The notes below the pieces were generated by a model. It worked only from the letters and a program-made list of their open reading frames with translations. It was not told where the DNA came from and ran no database searches. Made by a program: the position numbers and the translations under genes. Below, one piece after another: positions 8,945-17,973 of a stretch of DNA of 64,000 bases. Position 1 is the stretch's first letter; the number at the start of each line of letters is the position of its first letter. The stretch is taken from contig DFXZ01000004.1 in assembly GCA_002381805.1 (NCBI GenBank), positions 620,001 to 684,000 of the forward strand. Direction: 5' to 3'. Origin of the DNA: Bdellovibrio sp. UBA4095. Lineage in GTDB: Bacteria; Bdellovibrionota; Bdellovibrionia; Bdellovibrionales; Bdellovibrionaceae.

Positions 8945-10612
8945 ATGGGCAAGTTTATCAACGAGTTTAAGTGGATTTTAAGTTTAGGTCTTCTGTTCGT
9001 CTCATTTCCCCACTTTGTGCTAGCTCAATCAGCCAATTTAGATTCGTTGATCGACAAGCGAATCGCCGAAATGTCACTGGAAGAAAAAGTCGGCCAACTA
9101 TTCATCGTTGGTTTTCCACACAAGACAGTGAGCAAAGATCTTGATCGTTTTATTTCAAACTATAAGCCAGGATCCTTTCTCTTGTTTAAAAGAAATATCG
9201 CCTCGCTTAAGCAAGTGCGCAGTTTGAACGAACAACTTTATCGACTTAGCTTTAAACACACTCGACTTCCACCTCTTATAGCTATTGATCAAGAGGGAGG
9301 TGCAGTTTCACGACTTCCCATCTCACCTGCTCCTCCCAATGCTCTGGCCATTGGCCAAACTCAATCGCCTTTGCTGGCAGAAGAAATCGCCTATCAGACT
9401 GGACTATTTTTGCGTGAGGTAGGTTTCAATATGAATCTTGCCCCTGTTCTTGATGTAGCCGATCCATTTCAAACAAACTTCATCGGTGTTAGATCTTTTG
9501 GTTCGGAGCCGAACCTTGTTTCTCAGTTAGGCCTTGCCTATTCAAAAGGTCTTCTTCGCGCCAGTGTCATTCCGACAGCTAAACACTTTCCTGGGACTGG
9601 AAATCTTATCGCAGATCCTCATCACAATCTTGTGGTCAATCCCTCCAAACTCGCAGATCTTACGGAGCGAGATGTTCCACCCTTTGCAGCGTATAGTGAA
9701 CTGGGCACCAACACCGCTATCATGATGTCTCATCTCAGCTATCCTGCGCTTGATGATAGCAATGAACCCGCCAGCTTCTCTGCAAAGATTTCAAAAACAC
9801 TGCTGCGTGAACAATTGAAGTTTAAGGGGCTCGTTCTTACAGATGACTTGCAAATGCAGGGATCTAGACAACTACTAAGGCCAGAAGCCGGTGCCTTAAA
9901 GGCTCTTAAAGCGGGCTCCGATATCGTAATGCTTACCTGGTCTTTCCGCGATCAGGGACGCGCATTTGATCATGTTAAGAATGCGGTCAGAAAAGGCCTG
10001 CTATCAAAAGAAGAGCTAGATCAAAAGCTTAGAAATATCCTACGGGCAAAAGCTTTTGCAAACCTCCACCGTCGTGACCCCGAAATGCCTTCTCTGCTTG
10101 TGGGCGAAAGCCTGACGTCTAGAAGCTATGAGAGCCTTGAGAAACAAGTCCTGGACCATAACCTTAAGAACAACCTTCAAAAGAACCCAGCGTTTACAGT
10201 GACCTTAGTAAGAAAAGTCGCACAAGAAAGTCAGATCTGTCTGATCTCACCATCATCGGAATTTACGAGCTCTTTTTTGGCCACCACGCGCATCGCTACT
10301 AAGAACAAAGTGCTAAAAGGTAATTTTGAAGCTGCCAAAGTGAAGAGGTGGCTTAAGTCACAGTCTTGCACGAGGATCATTGCCGCAGTCACTGGTCCCA
10401 AAACCGCTCGCATGTTGAATTCACTCCCCGCTAAGACAAAAAGTGAAACCATCGTCGTGAACCTTGCGGCTCCCAAATATTTCAACAAGGAAAATGACTA
10501 TTTTAGAGTGATCCAACTCTACTTTAATCACGATAGCGCCGGCACTAAGATCGCAGAAAACCTTGAACAGATTCTGGCCGATTCAAATATCGAAAGCGTT
10601 ACCTCAAAATAA
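8945..10612 (+). CDS. Secreted glycoside hydrolase family 3 (NagZ-like beta-N-acetylhexosaminidase)
   Basis: GH3 enzyme of about 555 residues. The catalytic domain shows AIDQEGG, the substrate loop KHFPGTG followed by DPHH (NagZ enzymes have KHFPGHG...DSH here), and the nucleophile motif TDDLQM. NagZ removes N-acetylglucosamine from peptidoglycan fragments. Unlike cytoplasmic NagZ, this protein has a signal peptide (FKWILSLGLLFVSFPHFVLA), so it acts outside the cytoplasm. It also has about 170 extra C-terminal residues. I chose the ATG at 8945; an earlier in-frame start at 8921 would put eight residues before the signal peptide. A role in own or prey wall breakdown is inference. Confidence 0.85.
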   Translation: MGKFINEFKWILSLGLLFVSFPHFVLAQSANLDSLIDKRIAEMSLEEKVGQLFIVGFPHKTVSKDLDRFISNYKPGSFLLFKRNIASLKQVRSLNEQLYRLSFKHTRLPPLIAIDQEGGAVSRLPISPAPPNALAIGQTQSPLLAEEIAYQTGLFLREVGFNMNLAPVLDVADPFQTNFIGVRSFGSEPNLVSQLGLAYSKGLLRASVIPTAKHFPGTGNLIADPHHNLVVNPSKLADLTERDVPPFAAYSELGTNTAIMMSHLSYPALDDSNEPASFSAKISKTLLREQLKFKGLVLTDDLQMQGSRQLLRPEAGALKALKAGSDIVMLTWSFRDQGRAFDHVKNAVRKGLLSKEELDQKLRNILRAKAFANLHRRDPEMPSLLVGESLTSRSYESLEKQVLDHNLKNNLQKNPAFTVTLVRKVAQESQICLISPSSEFTSSFLATTRIATKNKVLKGNFEAAKVKRWLKSQSCTRIIAAVTGPKTARMLNSLPAKTKSETIVVNLAAPKYFNKENDYFRVIQLYFNHDSAGTKIAENLEQILADSNIESVTSK

Positions 10613-10635
10613 AAACGCCCAGACTGGCTGGGCGT
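10611..10635 (-). terminator. Intrinsic terminator of the atp operon
   Basis: Perfect 8-bp stem ACGCCCAG/CTGGGCGT (10615-10622 and 10628-10635) with a five-base loop. Read on the minus strand it is followed by TTTTTATTTT, so it ends the atpC transcript. The U-tract runs into the stop region of the convergent GH3 gene. Confidence 0.85.
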
Positions 10636-10663
10636 AATACAGAATAATGAATTAACAAGAGAA

Positions 10664-11071
10664 CTAGTGTTTATCTGCGATTTCAAGCTTCGCGCGTGCG
10701 CGAGCCCATTCACGCTGGAACTGTTCCCAATCTTCATCAGGAATAAGCTCATTCATAGCTTTCTTTTCAGTCTCTGACAGGAATTGTTTTGTTTCTTCAA
10801 CATCAATTTCTTCTGGCAAGTCAGCAATATTTGCCAACACATTCACGCCTTCAGAACTTACTTGGCAATAACCCCAGCTGATAACAGCTTGGAATTGCTT
10901 TTCTTGTCCTTTAAGTCTCCATTTCATAACACCTGTTTCCAGAGTAGTAATCATGGGTGCGTGACCAGGAAGAATATTGAGCTCCCCTTTAAAAGCAGGA
11001 ATCGTCATCTCTTCAATCTCTTGATTGATGAGAAGTCTTTTTTCCGGCGTCACGATTGTTAAATTAAACAT
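10664..11071 (-). CDS. atpC: ATP synthase epsilon subunit
   Basis: Central-stalk subunit of F1 that links rotation to the c-ring and can inhibit ATP hydrolysis (135 residues). The N-terminal beta-sandwich is recognisable (MFNLTIVTPEKRLL, then GELNILPGHAPMITTLETG near residues 30-48), followed by a helical C-terminal domain ending in ARARAKLEIADKH. It is the last gene of the minus-strand atp operon, 30 bases after atpD, and is followed by the terminator near 10.62 kb. Confidence 0.96.
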   Translation of the reverse strand: MFNLTIVTPEKRLLINQEIEEMTIPAFKGELNILPGHAPMITTLETGVMKWRLKGQEKQFQAVISWGYCQVSSEGVNVLANIADLPEEIDVEETKQFLSETEKKAMNELIPDEDWEQFQREWARARAKLEIADKH

Positions 11072-11101
11072 GAAATAACCTTTCTCTGCGATTGCAGGCC
11101 A

Positions 11102-12508
11102 TTAAGCCTGCAATTTCTTCGCTTTTTCGATGGCATCTTCGATAGTTCCCACCAGGTAGAACGCCTGCTCAGGAAGGTTATCGTGCTTACCATCAAGGAT
11201 CTCACGGAAGCCTCTAACAGTGTCTTTGATATCAACGTATTTACCTTGAAGACCAGTGAACTGCTCAGCAACGAAGAATGGCTGAGACAAGAATCTTTGG
11301 ATCTTACGTGAACGAGATACCACAAGTTTATCTTCTTCAGACAACTCGTCCATACCAAGAATCGCGATAATATCTTGAAGTTCGCGGTAACGCTGAAGCA
11401 ACGCCTGAACATCACGAGCACACTTGTAGTGTTCTTCGCCGATCACCTGAGGATCAAGCAAACGAGAAGTGGACGTCAATGGGTGAACCGCAGGGAAGAT
11501 CGCCATAGCAGCGATATCACGATCCAAGTTAGTCGTTGCATCCAAGTGAGTAAATGTCGTTGCTGGAGCTGGATCCGTATAGTCATCCGCCGGAACGTAA
11601 ACAGCTTGAACAGAAGTAATAGAACCTTTCTTCGTAGATGTAATACGCTCTTGAAGAGCACCCATCTCAGAGGCCAAGTTCGGCTGATAACCCACGGCTG
11701 AAGGAATACGACCCAAAAGGGCAGACACTTCGGCACCCGCTTGAGTAAAGCGGAAGATGTTATCAACGAAGAAAAGAACGTCTTGGTTTTCAACGTCACG
11801 GAAGTATTCCGCAACAGTCAAACCAGTCAAAGCAACGCGGGCACGGGCTCCAGGAGGTTCATTCATCTGACCGAAAACAAGAGCTGTCTTAGAGATAACT
11901 CCTGATTCTTTCATTTCACGCCACAAATCGTTACCTTCACGAGTACGCTCACCGACACCTGCGAACACAGAGAAACCGCCGTGCTCAGTTGCAATGTTAC
12001 GGATAAGCTCTTGAATAAGAACGGTCTTACCAACACCGGCACCGCCGAACAAACCGATCTTTCCACCCTTTGCGTAAGGTGCCAAAAGATCAACGACCTT
12101 GATACCAGTCATCAACATTTGCGCAGAAGTTGCTTGGTCTTCGAATTTTGGTGCCGCTCTATGAATTGGCCATTGCTCTTTTGCATCGACAGGACCCATT
12201 TCATCGATAGGCTCACCGATAACGTTAATGATACGACCAAGAGCACCACGTCCTACTGGCGCAGTGATCATATTGCCAGTAGCTTTAACTTGCTCACCAC
12301 GAACCAAACCTTCAGTTTGATCCATAGAGATCGTTCTTACTACTCCGTCTCCAAGATGCTGAGCAACTTCAAGAACGAGGTTGTATTCACTGTCAGAGAT
12401 AAATTTATTAGTTACACGAAGAGCGGCGTTGATTGGAGGAAGTTCACCACCTTCAAATTCAACGTCCACTACGGGACCCATTACTTGTTTAATTTTACCG
12501 TGTGCCAT
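11102..12508 (-). CDS. atpD: ATP synthase beta subunit
   Basis: Catalytic subunit of F1 (468 residues). Walker A GGAGVGKT is at 155-162, the catalytic glutamate lies in VGERTREG at 187, Walker B is VLFFVDNIFRF near 244, and the DELSEED lever is at 387-393. It makes ATP at the alpha-beta interface as gamma rotates. It lies 12 bases after atpG and 30 bases before atpC. Nothing unusual is seen. Confidence 0.99.
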   Translation of the reverse strand: MAHGKIKQVMGPVVDVEFEGGELPPINAALRVTNKFISDSEYNLVLEVAQHLGDGVVRTISMDQTEGLVRGEQVKATGNMITAPVGRGALGRIINVIGEPIDEMGPVDAKEQWPIHRAAPKFEDQATSAQMLMTGIKVVDLLAPYAKGGKIGLFGGAGVGKTVLIQELIRNIATEHGGFSVFAGVGERTREGNDLWREMKESGVISKTALVFGQMNEPPGARARVALTGLTVAEYFRDVENQDVLFFVDNIFRFTQAGAEVSALLGRIPSAVGYQPNLASEMGALQERITSTKKGSITSVQAVYVPADDYTDPAPATTFTHLDATTNLDRDIAAMAIFPAVHPLTSTSRLLDPQVIGEEHYKCARDVQALLQRYRELQDIIAILGMDELSEEDKLVVSRSRKIQRFLSQPFFVAEQFTGLQGKYVDIKDTVRGFREILDGKHDNLPEQAFYLVGTIEDAIEKAKKLQA

Positions 12509-12520
12509 TTTATACAGCTC

Positions 12521-13405
12521 CTATTTCAACGCTTCCGCGCCGCTTACGATTTCAGTCAATTCTGTAGTAATTTTTTCTTGTCTTAATTTGTTGTATGTCA
12601 GAGTGAGCTTATTGATCATCTCATTGGCGTTGTTAGTCGCGTTCTCCATTGCTGACATACGAGCGCCGTGCTCGCCAGCAACAGATTCAGACATACATCT
12701 GTAAACCTGAAGGTCGAAGTGCTTCGCAAGAAGTTGTTCAATGATCTTCTCGGGAGCCGGTTCAAAAATCATATCTACAGAAAAATTCGCTTGAGCTTCA
12801 GCCTCTGTGTTGAAAGAGCTCAGCCCCAAATCGATTGGCAAAATTGTTTCGCAAACAACTTGCTGAGAGATCGCAGATTTAAATTCGTTATAAATCATAC
12901 GAACTTCGTCATACTGACCTTCTAAGAAGTCTTGCATAACTCGATTTGCCACTTTTGACGCCAACTCATAAGAAATATCTTTGTCCAGTTTCGTGATGAA
13001 ATCTACGGGCTTGATATCTCTCTTGATGAAGTAGTCATGAGCCTTTCTGCCAACGAATAAAAAGTCGATCTTTTCGGTCTTGTCTTTATTCTCTTTGATA
13101 TAGCTCTCGGTGAACTTGTTGATATTCGCATTGAAAGCGCCGCAAAGTCCGCGATCCGAGCTAATAACCACGAGCAAAATATTCTTTGCCTGATCCTTTT
13201 GCTCCATCAACGGATGGGACACCTTCTTAGTTACGGCGATATCAGCAATCACCTTACGCAAAGTCAGTGCGTAAGGGCGCATATTCGTAATATTATTCTG
13301 CGCCTTACGAAGCTTTGCAGCAGACACGAGCTTCATCGCTTTCGTGATCTGCTGGGTGTTTTTAACGGACCCGATTCGGGCCCTGATATCCTTCAAACTT
13401 GCCAT
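12521..13405 (-). CDS. atpG: ATP synthase gamma subunit
   Basis: Rotor shaft of F1 (294 residues). The conserved N-terminal coiled-coil begins MASLKDIRARIGSVKNTQQI with KAMKLVSAAKLRKAQ; the central Rossmann-like part shows SSDRGLCGAFNANI. The C-terminal helix has the highly conserved SEHGARM-type motif, here GEHGARMSAMENATNNANEM, and ends TTELTEIVSGAEAL. It lies between atpA and atpD with gaps of 12 bases each, as in most bacteria. Confidence 0.98.
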   Translation of the reverse strand: MASLKDIRARIGSVKNTQQITKAMKLVSAAKLRKAQNNITNMRPYALTLRKVIADIAVTKKVSHPLMEQKDQAKNILLVVISSDRGLCGAFNANINKFTESYIKENKDKTEKIDFLFVGRKAHDYFIKRDIKPVDFITKLDKDISYELASKVANRVMQDFLEGQYDEVRMIYNEFKSAISQQVVCETILPIDLGLSSFNTEAEAQANFSVDMIFEPAPEKIIEQLLAKHFDLQVYRCMSESVAGEHGARMSAMENATNNANEMINKLTLTYNKLRQEKITTELTEIVSGAEALK

Positions 13406-13417
13406 TTAAGCACCAAA

Positions 13418-14938
13418 CTATTTAGAAGGTTGGAAAATCGCCGCGAACTCCTTAAGAGCTGCAAGCAAAGACTTCTTGATGTCGTCAGAAACTGCTTTCT
13501 TTTCGACAATTGTTTTCAAGATGTCAGAGTGCTTGTTCTTTAGGAACTCAACCATTTCTTTTTCGTACTTAGTTACATCAGACTCTGGATAGTTATCCAC
13601 GAATCCGTTAGTTGCAGCGAAAATCATAACGATTTGTTCTTCAACTTTAACTGGGCTGTATTGTCCTTGTTTCAAAACTTCGACAAGACGACGACCACGA
13701 GCCAGCTGTTGTTGAGTTGCTTTATCCAAGTCAGATGCGAATGCAGCAAAAGCTTCCATCGCGCGGAACTGAGCAAGCTCAAGCTTAATCGTACCAGCAA
13801 CTTGTTTCATCGCTTTAATCTGAGCGGCACCACCCACGCGCGATACTGACTTACCAACAGAAATCGCTGGACGGATACCTTTATAGAACAAGTCAGACTC
13901 AAGGAAGATCTGTCCGTCTGTAATAGAAATAACGTTTGTTGGGATGTATGCAGAGATATCACCCGCTTGTGTTTCGATAATTGGCAATGCAGTCAAAGAA
14001 CCGCCACCTTTATCGGCAGACAACTTCGCAGCACGCTCAAGTAGGCGGCTGTGTAGATAGAACACGTCTCCAGGATATGCTTCACGTCCTGGAGGACGAC
14101 GAAGAAGTAGAGAAACTTGACGGTAAGCTTGCGCTTGCTTCGTCAAATCATCGTAAACGATAAGAGCATGTCGGCCAGTATCACGGAAGTATTCCGCCAT
14201 AGCTGTTCCAGAGTAAGCAGCAAGGTACTGAAGTGGAGCCGCATCGGATGCATTTGCAGCGATGATAGTCGTGTACTCAAGGGCTCCAGCAGCACGTAAT
14301 TTTTCAACAACAAGAGTTACCGTTGATTGCTTCTGTCCAATAGCGACGTAGAAACAGTGTACGCCCTGTCCCTTTTGATTGATGATCGTGTCAACCGCAA
14401 TAGCAGTTTTACCAGTTTGACGGTCACCAATGATAAGCTCACGCTGTCCACGACCGATTGGAACAAGAGCATCGATTGCTTTGATACCTGTTTGAAGAGG
14501 CTCTTCAACTGGGTGACGATAAACGATACCAGGAGCTTTCAATTCAACAACACGTGCGTGCGGAGTGTTGATCGCACCACGGCCATCAATTGGATTACCA
14601 AGGGCATCAACTACGCGGCCCAAAAGTGCTTCACCAACTGGAACCTGAACAACTTTTTTGGTTCTCTTAACGGTGTCGCCTTCTTTGATATTTCTGTCTT
14701 CACCGAAGATAACCACGCCAACGTGACCTTCTTCAAGGTTTAGGACCATTCCGTACACTTCACCTGGGAACTCAACGAGCTCACCAGACATTGCATTCTC
14801 AAGACCGTAAACGCGGGCAACCCCGTCACCTACAGAAAGAACGCTTCCTGTTTCACTTACTTCAATCTTTTTGTTGTATTGATTGATTTGTTCTTTGAGA
14901 ACGCGACTGATTTCGTCAGCACGAATTTGTGTTTCCAT
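13418..14938 (-). CDS. atpA: ATP synthase alpha subunit
   Basis: Non-catalytic nucleotide-binding subunit of F1 (506 residues). The P-loop GDRQTGKT is at 171-178; the arginine-finger motif SVSRVGGAAQ, which completes the beta catalytic site, lies in the second half. The N-terminal helix METQIRADEISRVLKEQI binds the delta subunit. It follows atpH by two bases and precedes atpG by 12. Confidence 0.99.
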   Translation of the reverse strand: METQIRADEISRVLKEQINQYNKKIEVSETGSVLSVGDGVARVYGLENAMSGELVEFPGEVYGMVLNLEEGHVGVVIFGEDRNIKEGDTVKRTKKVVQVPVGEALLGRVVDALGNPIDGRGAINTPHARVVELKAPGIVYRHPVEEPLQTGIKAIDALVPIGRGQRELIIGDRQTGKTAIAVDTIINQKGQGVHCFYVAIGQKQSTVTLVVEKLRAAGALEYTTIIAANASDAAPLQYLAAYSGTAMAEYFRDTGRHALIVYDDLTKQAQAYRQVSLLLRRPPGREAYPGDVFYLHSRLLERAAKLSADKGGGSLTALPIIETQAGDISAYIPTNVISITDGQIFLESDLFYKGIRPAISVGKSVSRVGGAAQIKAMKQVAGTIKLELAQFRAMEAFAAFASDLDKATQQQLARGRRLVEVLKQGQYSPVKVEEQIVMIFAATNGFVDNYPESDVTKYEKEMVEFLKNKHSDILKTIVEKKAVSDDIKKSLLAALKEFAAIFQPSK

Positions 14939-14940
14939 TG

Positions 14941-15489
14941 TTAGTTGGCTCTCCTGTTTAATTCTTCATTCAATTTTTTTAAGTGAGTATCGATGCTGTC
15001 ATCGAACGTCCATCCGCCAACCTGGGCTACTACGCCACCAAGAAGCTTTGGATCTTGCTCATAAGTTAAAACGATTTTCTTGTTCAAAAGCTTACTGATT
15101 TTTTGCTCAAGAGAATTTTTTGCGTCTTGCAGAAGTGGCTGTGCAGAGCGAACGATGCCACGAGTGATTCCCTCTTCAAGGTCTAGCAACTCTTGAAATG
15201 CTTGCGTGACTTCGCTCAACAGAGAAATGCGGTTCTTCTCTGCCAACAACTGAATTGTGTTCACGACTTCTTCAGAGATCGTCTGACCCTTCAGGGTGGC
15301 CTTTATGGCAGCCGCCTTTTGGTCAGGAGAAACCATAGGGTTTTCAAAGTAAGACTTAATGGTGACATCCGCAGAAAAAGCCTCGGAAAGAGTTTTTAAC
15401 TCTTGGAAAGCTTTTGCATGAATGCCCTTTTGTTTCGCCAAGGCTAACAAAGCTTTTGCGTATCTACGGGAAACTTCATTCACTTTCAT
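14941..15489 (-). CDS. atpH: ATP synthase delta subunit
   Basis: Stator subunit that clamps the top of F1 to the b/b' stalk (182 residues). It has the all-helical N-terminal domain (SRRYAKALLALAKQKG) and the C-terminal motif YEQDPKLLGGVVAQVGGWTFDDSI, both diagnostic of the OSCP/delta family. The start overlaps the end of atpF by four bases (ATGA type), which suggests translational coupling. Confidence 0.97.
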   Translation of the reverse strand: MKVNEVSRRYAKALLALAKQKGIHAKAFQELKTLSEAFSADVTIKSYFENPMVSPDQKAAAIKATLKGQTISEEVVNTIQLLAEKNRISLLSEVTQAFQELLDLEEGITRGIVRSAQPLLQDAKNSLEQKISKLLNKKIVLTYEQDPKLLGGVVAQVGGWTFDDSIDTHLKKLNEELNRRAN

Positions 15490-16052
15490 CGGCTTACAAC
15501 CTCTACGTTGTTAATAAATTCATTTTGCAGCTTGCTTTGATCGGGGGCACCGATGTCCTTAGTTAGGACGTTTCGAGCTGCCTCTAAAGAATCACGCAAA
15601 AGTTGAGTGCGCAGTTCTTTCTGGGCCTTTTCGATTTCAAGTCTTGCAGTCAACTCGGCCTCTTGGCGAATGCGCAGAGATACTTCCTCTGCATCTTTTG
15701 CCATTTGCTTTTTCAAATCTTCTGCTTGATTTTTTGCGTTCGTCAAAACTGCCTCGCGAGTGTTATCAAGATCAGCAAGGCGACCTTTGATGTCTTCAAA
15801 AGCTTTTTCTGCCTGCTCTCTTGCCATAGCTGATCTCTTCGCTGCTTCTAGGTATGCCGATTTTCTGCCAGCGAAAAAGTCCACGATCGCATCTTTGGTG
15901 AAATAGAAGATACCACCAGCCAGGATAAGAACATTGATGACCTGATAAATAACGGCCTTGGGAACATGATCGTCATGCCCGCCGCCACCGGCTGCTTGCG
16001 CAAGGAGGGGCAACATCAAAACAAGAACACCCAACGATAATTTCATTTTCAA
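15486..16052 (-). CDS. atpF: ATP synthase subunit b, with N-terminal signal peptide
   Basis: Peripheral-stalk subunit of the Fo part (188 residues). Residues 1-20 (MKMKLSLGVLVLMLPLLAQA) look like a cleavable signal peptide, followed by a glycine/histidine-rich patch and then the true membrane anchor (YQVINVLILAGGIFYFT). A long charged coiled coil follows and would pair with the b' subunit. Ordinary b subunits begin directly with the membrane helix. The stop overlaps atpH and the start is five bases after the b' gene. Confidence 0.93.
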   Translation of the reverse strand: MKMKLSLGVLVLMLPLLAQAAGGGGHDDHVPKAVIYQVINVLILAGGIFYFTKDAIVDFFAGRKSAYLEAAKRSAMAREQAEKAFEDIKGRLADLDNTREAVLTNAKNQAEDLKKQMAKDAEEVSLRIRQEAELTARLEIEKAQKELRTQLLRDSLEAARNVLTKDIGAPDQSKLQNEFINNVEVVSR

Positions 16053-16057
16053 CTCTC

Positions 16058-16495
16058 TTATTGTTTGCCTAAAAGTTTAGTAGTGATTGCCATTGCAACA
16101 GCGCTTGTTTGAGATCTTAGCTCTCCAACTGCGGACTCCACCGCAGAAGAAACTGTTGATCTGTTCTGTTGGACAAGCTTCTCTGCCTCAAGGCGAGATC
16201 TCTCAATTGACTGTTCATAATCTTTAGCAGCTTGAGATTTAGCAGAATCAATAATTGTCTTAATCTCTGTATTCAGTGCACGGGCTTTTGTTTCATATTC
16301 AGCCTGAAGCTCCACGGATTTAGTTTGATATTCTACGGCAAGATCTTCGCCACCTTTTGTCTTCTTCTGTCTCTCTTCGAGAGCTTGAGCGTAGGGCGCG
16401 AACACCACTTTGCTCAAATAGATCAAGGCGATGGCAAAAAACACAAATTGAAATGCGGCTGTGGTATTAATACCTAATTGTCCAAAAATGTCCAT
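16058..16495 (-). CDS. ATP synthase subunit b'
   Basis: Second, diverged peripheral-stalk subunit (145 residues), first gene of the minus-strand atp operon. It has one N-terminal membrane helix (FQFVFFAIALIYLSKVVFAPY) and then an alanine-, glutamate- and lysine-rich coiled coil ending in SAVAMAITTKLLGKQ. Two non-identical b-type genes in a row imply a heterodimeric stalk, as in photosynthetic bacteria and many delta-type lineages. I leave the symbol empty because naming varies (atpF2, atpX, atpF'). Confidence 0.9.
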   Translation of the reverse strand: MDIFGQLGINTTAAFQFVFFAIALIYLSKVVFAPYAQALEERQKKTKGGEDLAVEYQTKSVELQAEYETKARALNTEIKTIIDSAKSQAAKDYEQSIERSRLEAEKLVQQNRSTVSSAVESAVGELRSQTSAVAMAITTKLLGKQ

Positions 16496-16544
16496 TTGGT
16501 TGAAATCCCTGCTATTTTTTGAGCTTCGGGATTAACATTCGTGC

Positions 16545-16564
16545 AATGACCGGTCAAGGTCATT
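16545..16564. repeat. Inverted repeat upstream of the atp operon
   Basis: AATGACC (16545-16551) and GGTCATT (16558-16564) are a perfect 7-bp inverted repeat with a six-base loop. On the minus strand the loop reads TTGACC, a possible -35 box with a weak TAATCC 17 bases on. There is no U-tract, so this is not an intrinsic terminator. It may mark the atp promoter or an operator; both are guesses. Confidence 0.35.
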
Positions 16565-16585
16565 TTCTTAAGACAATTTCACTGT

Positions 16586-16951
16586 TTAAGACTTAGGCAT
16601 ATAAGAAGCACCCTCAAAGACGACTCCTTCGTCTATCCGCAAACTTGGCGAGGTCACAGTGCCTTTAAATATAGCTGGTGGGTGCATTATTACTCGGCGA
16701 CGAGCAAAGAGGTTCCCCTCCACTCGTCCACTAATAATTATAGTATCGGCTTCAACCTGGGCAGCCACGGTGGCCCCCTCATTTATGACAATGGTGTCCT
16801 TGGTAAAGATTTCGCCTTTAAAATCTCCACCGATTTGAACGGTACCCTCAAAGCTGAGCTTTCCTTCGAAATGAGTGCCTTGGTCCAAGATTGCTGTAAC
16901 ATGGCCCGCAAGTATATCATCTTGAATGTGGCTGGGAACTTCTACTGACAT
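16586..16951 (-). CDS. Bactofilin (polymer-forming cytoskeletal protein)
   Basis: Small protein of 121 residues with the bactofilin beta-helix (DUF583). Repeating short strands are visible: ILDQGTHFEGKLSFEGTVQI, then GEIFTKDTIVINEGATV, then DTIIISGRVEGNLFARRRV. Bactofilins polymerise without nucleotide into cytoskeletal fibres. In Myxococcus they help place the ParABS machinery and in other bacteria they guide local wall growth. The gene overlaps the 3' end of parB by 10 bases, so it is very likely co-expressed with parAB, which points to a role in chromosome positioning or cell shape. Confidence 0.9.
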   Translation of the reverse strand: MSVEVPSHIQDDILAGHVTAILDQGTHFEGKLSFEGTVQIGGDFKGEIFTKDTIVINEGATVAAQVEADTIIISGRVEGNLFARRRVIMHPPAIFKGTVTSPSLRIDEGVVFEGASYMPKS

Positions 16952-17973
16952 CCTTCTTTAAGCCTATCTACCAAGGTTGTTAATTCGTCATCAGAGTAAA
17001 AATGAATGCTTATTTTACCCTTAGAATTAGCATAATCAATGTTCACCTTGGTGCCCAGCATCTTTTGAAGTTCTTCACTTAAGCCCGAGATCAGCCTTTG
17101 GGTTACATTGGTGTTGAAACCTTCAGCTTCTTCTTCGGTCGACTCGCCCTTTACAACGGCCTGGACCATCTTCTCAAGTTTTCGCACAGCAATCTTGTCT
17201 TTTATTACGGCCTTTGCGAGTTCCAACTGCTTCTTTTGATCCGGAAGCCCAAGAAGGACCTTTGCGTGTCCAACGGAAAGCTCCCCGCCAGAGATCATCT
17301 TTTTAACCTCATCTGGCAGCGCCAAAAGTCGCACAGCATTCGCAACAGTTGCACGATCGCGACCAACTTTTTCAGCGACCTGTTGTTGGGAAAGCTTAAA
17401 CTCCGTGATTAGGCGAGAATATCCCTCGGCCTCTTCAATCGGATTCAAATCTTCGCGCTGAATATTCTCAACAATCGCCAACTCGAGGGCTTCTTTATCA
17501 TTGAAATTCCTTAAGATAACCGGAACTTCGTGAAGACCCGCCAACTGAGAAGCTCTCCACCGTCGCTCACCCGCCACAATCTCCAGTTTTCCTGAAGCTG
17601 TTCTTCGTGCAACAATAGGTTGGAGAATTCCGTTTTCTCGAATCGATTGCGAAAGCTCCTGCAGAGCTTCTTTTTCAAAAGTTTTTCTTGGCTGATATTT
17701 TCCGGAAGAAAGCTTGTCTATCGCCACTTTCCAAATCTTGCTTTCGGGATCAACAGGAGCTGCGGTGGGAGGGGCGACTTGTTGAGCTGGATTTGGAGAT
17801 GACACTGTAGAGGCTGCCTGAACCGGAGCTGCTGATGTCTTCGCAGCTTCTTCGGTCTTAGGGGCTGGGGGGCTGGCATGCGCTGTAGCTGGCACCGGCC
17901 CACCAAGAAGCGAACCCAGTCCTCGGCCTAAACCTTTTTTCTTGTTCGTTGTTTCATTTAAAATATCAGGCAT
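16942..17973 (-). CDS. parB: Chromosome-partitioning protein ParB
   Basis: CTP-dependent clamp that loads at parS and spreads along DNA (343 residues). It starts MPDILNETTNKKKGLGRGLG, the ParA-contacting tail with the KGLGRGLG signature. A Pro/Ala/Thr-rich linker follows (about 26-75). The N-terminal domain has the arginine motif GERRWRA at 135-141, which binds CTP and parS, and is followed by the helix-turn-helix LSQQQVAEKVGRDRATVANA. The start overlaps parA by eight bases. The two parS sites lie about 0.9 and 1.5 kb from its start. Confidence 0.98.
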   Translation of the reverse strand: MPDILNETTNKKKGLGRGLGSLLGGPVPATAHASPPAPKTEEAAKTSAAPVQAASTVSSPNPAQQVAPPTAAPVDPESKIWKVAIDKLSSGKYQPRKTFEKEALQELSQSIRENGILQPIVARRTASGKLEIVAGERRWRASQLAGLHEVPVILRNFNDKEALELAIVENIQREDLNPIEEAEGYSRLITEFKLSQQQVAEKVGRDRATVANAVRLLALPDEVKKMISGGELSVGHAKVLLGLPDQKKQLELAKAVIKDKIAVRKLEKMVQAVVKGESTEEEAEGFNTNVTQRLISGLSEELQKMLGTKVNIDYANSKGKISIHFYSDDELTTLVDRLKEGCQ

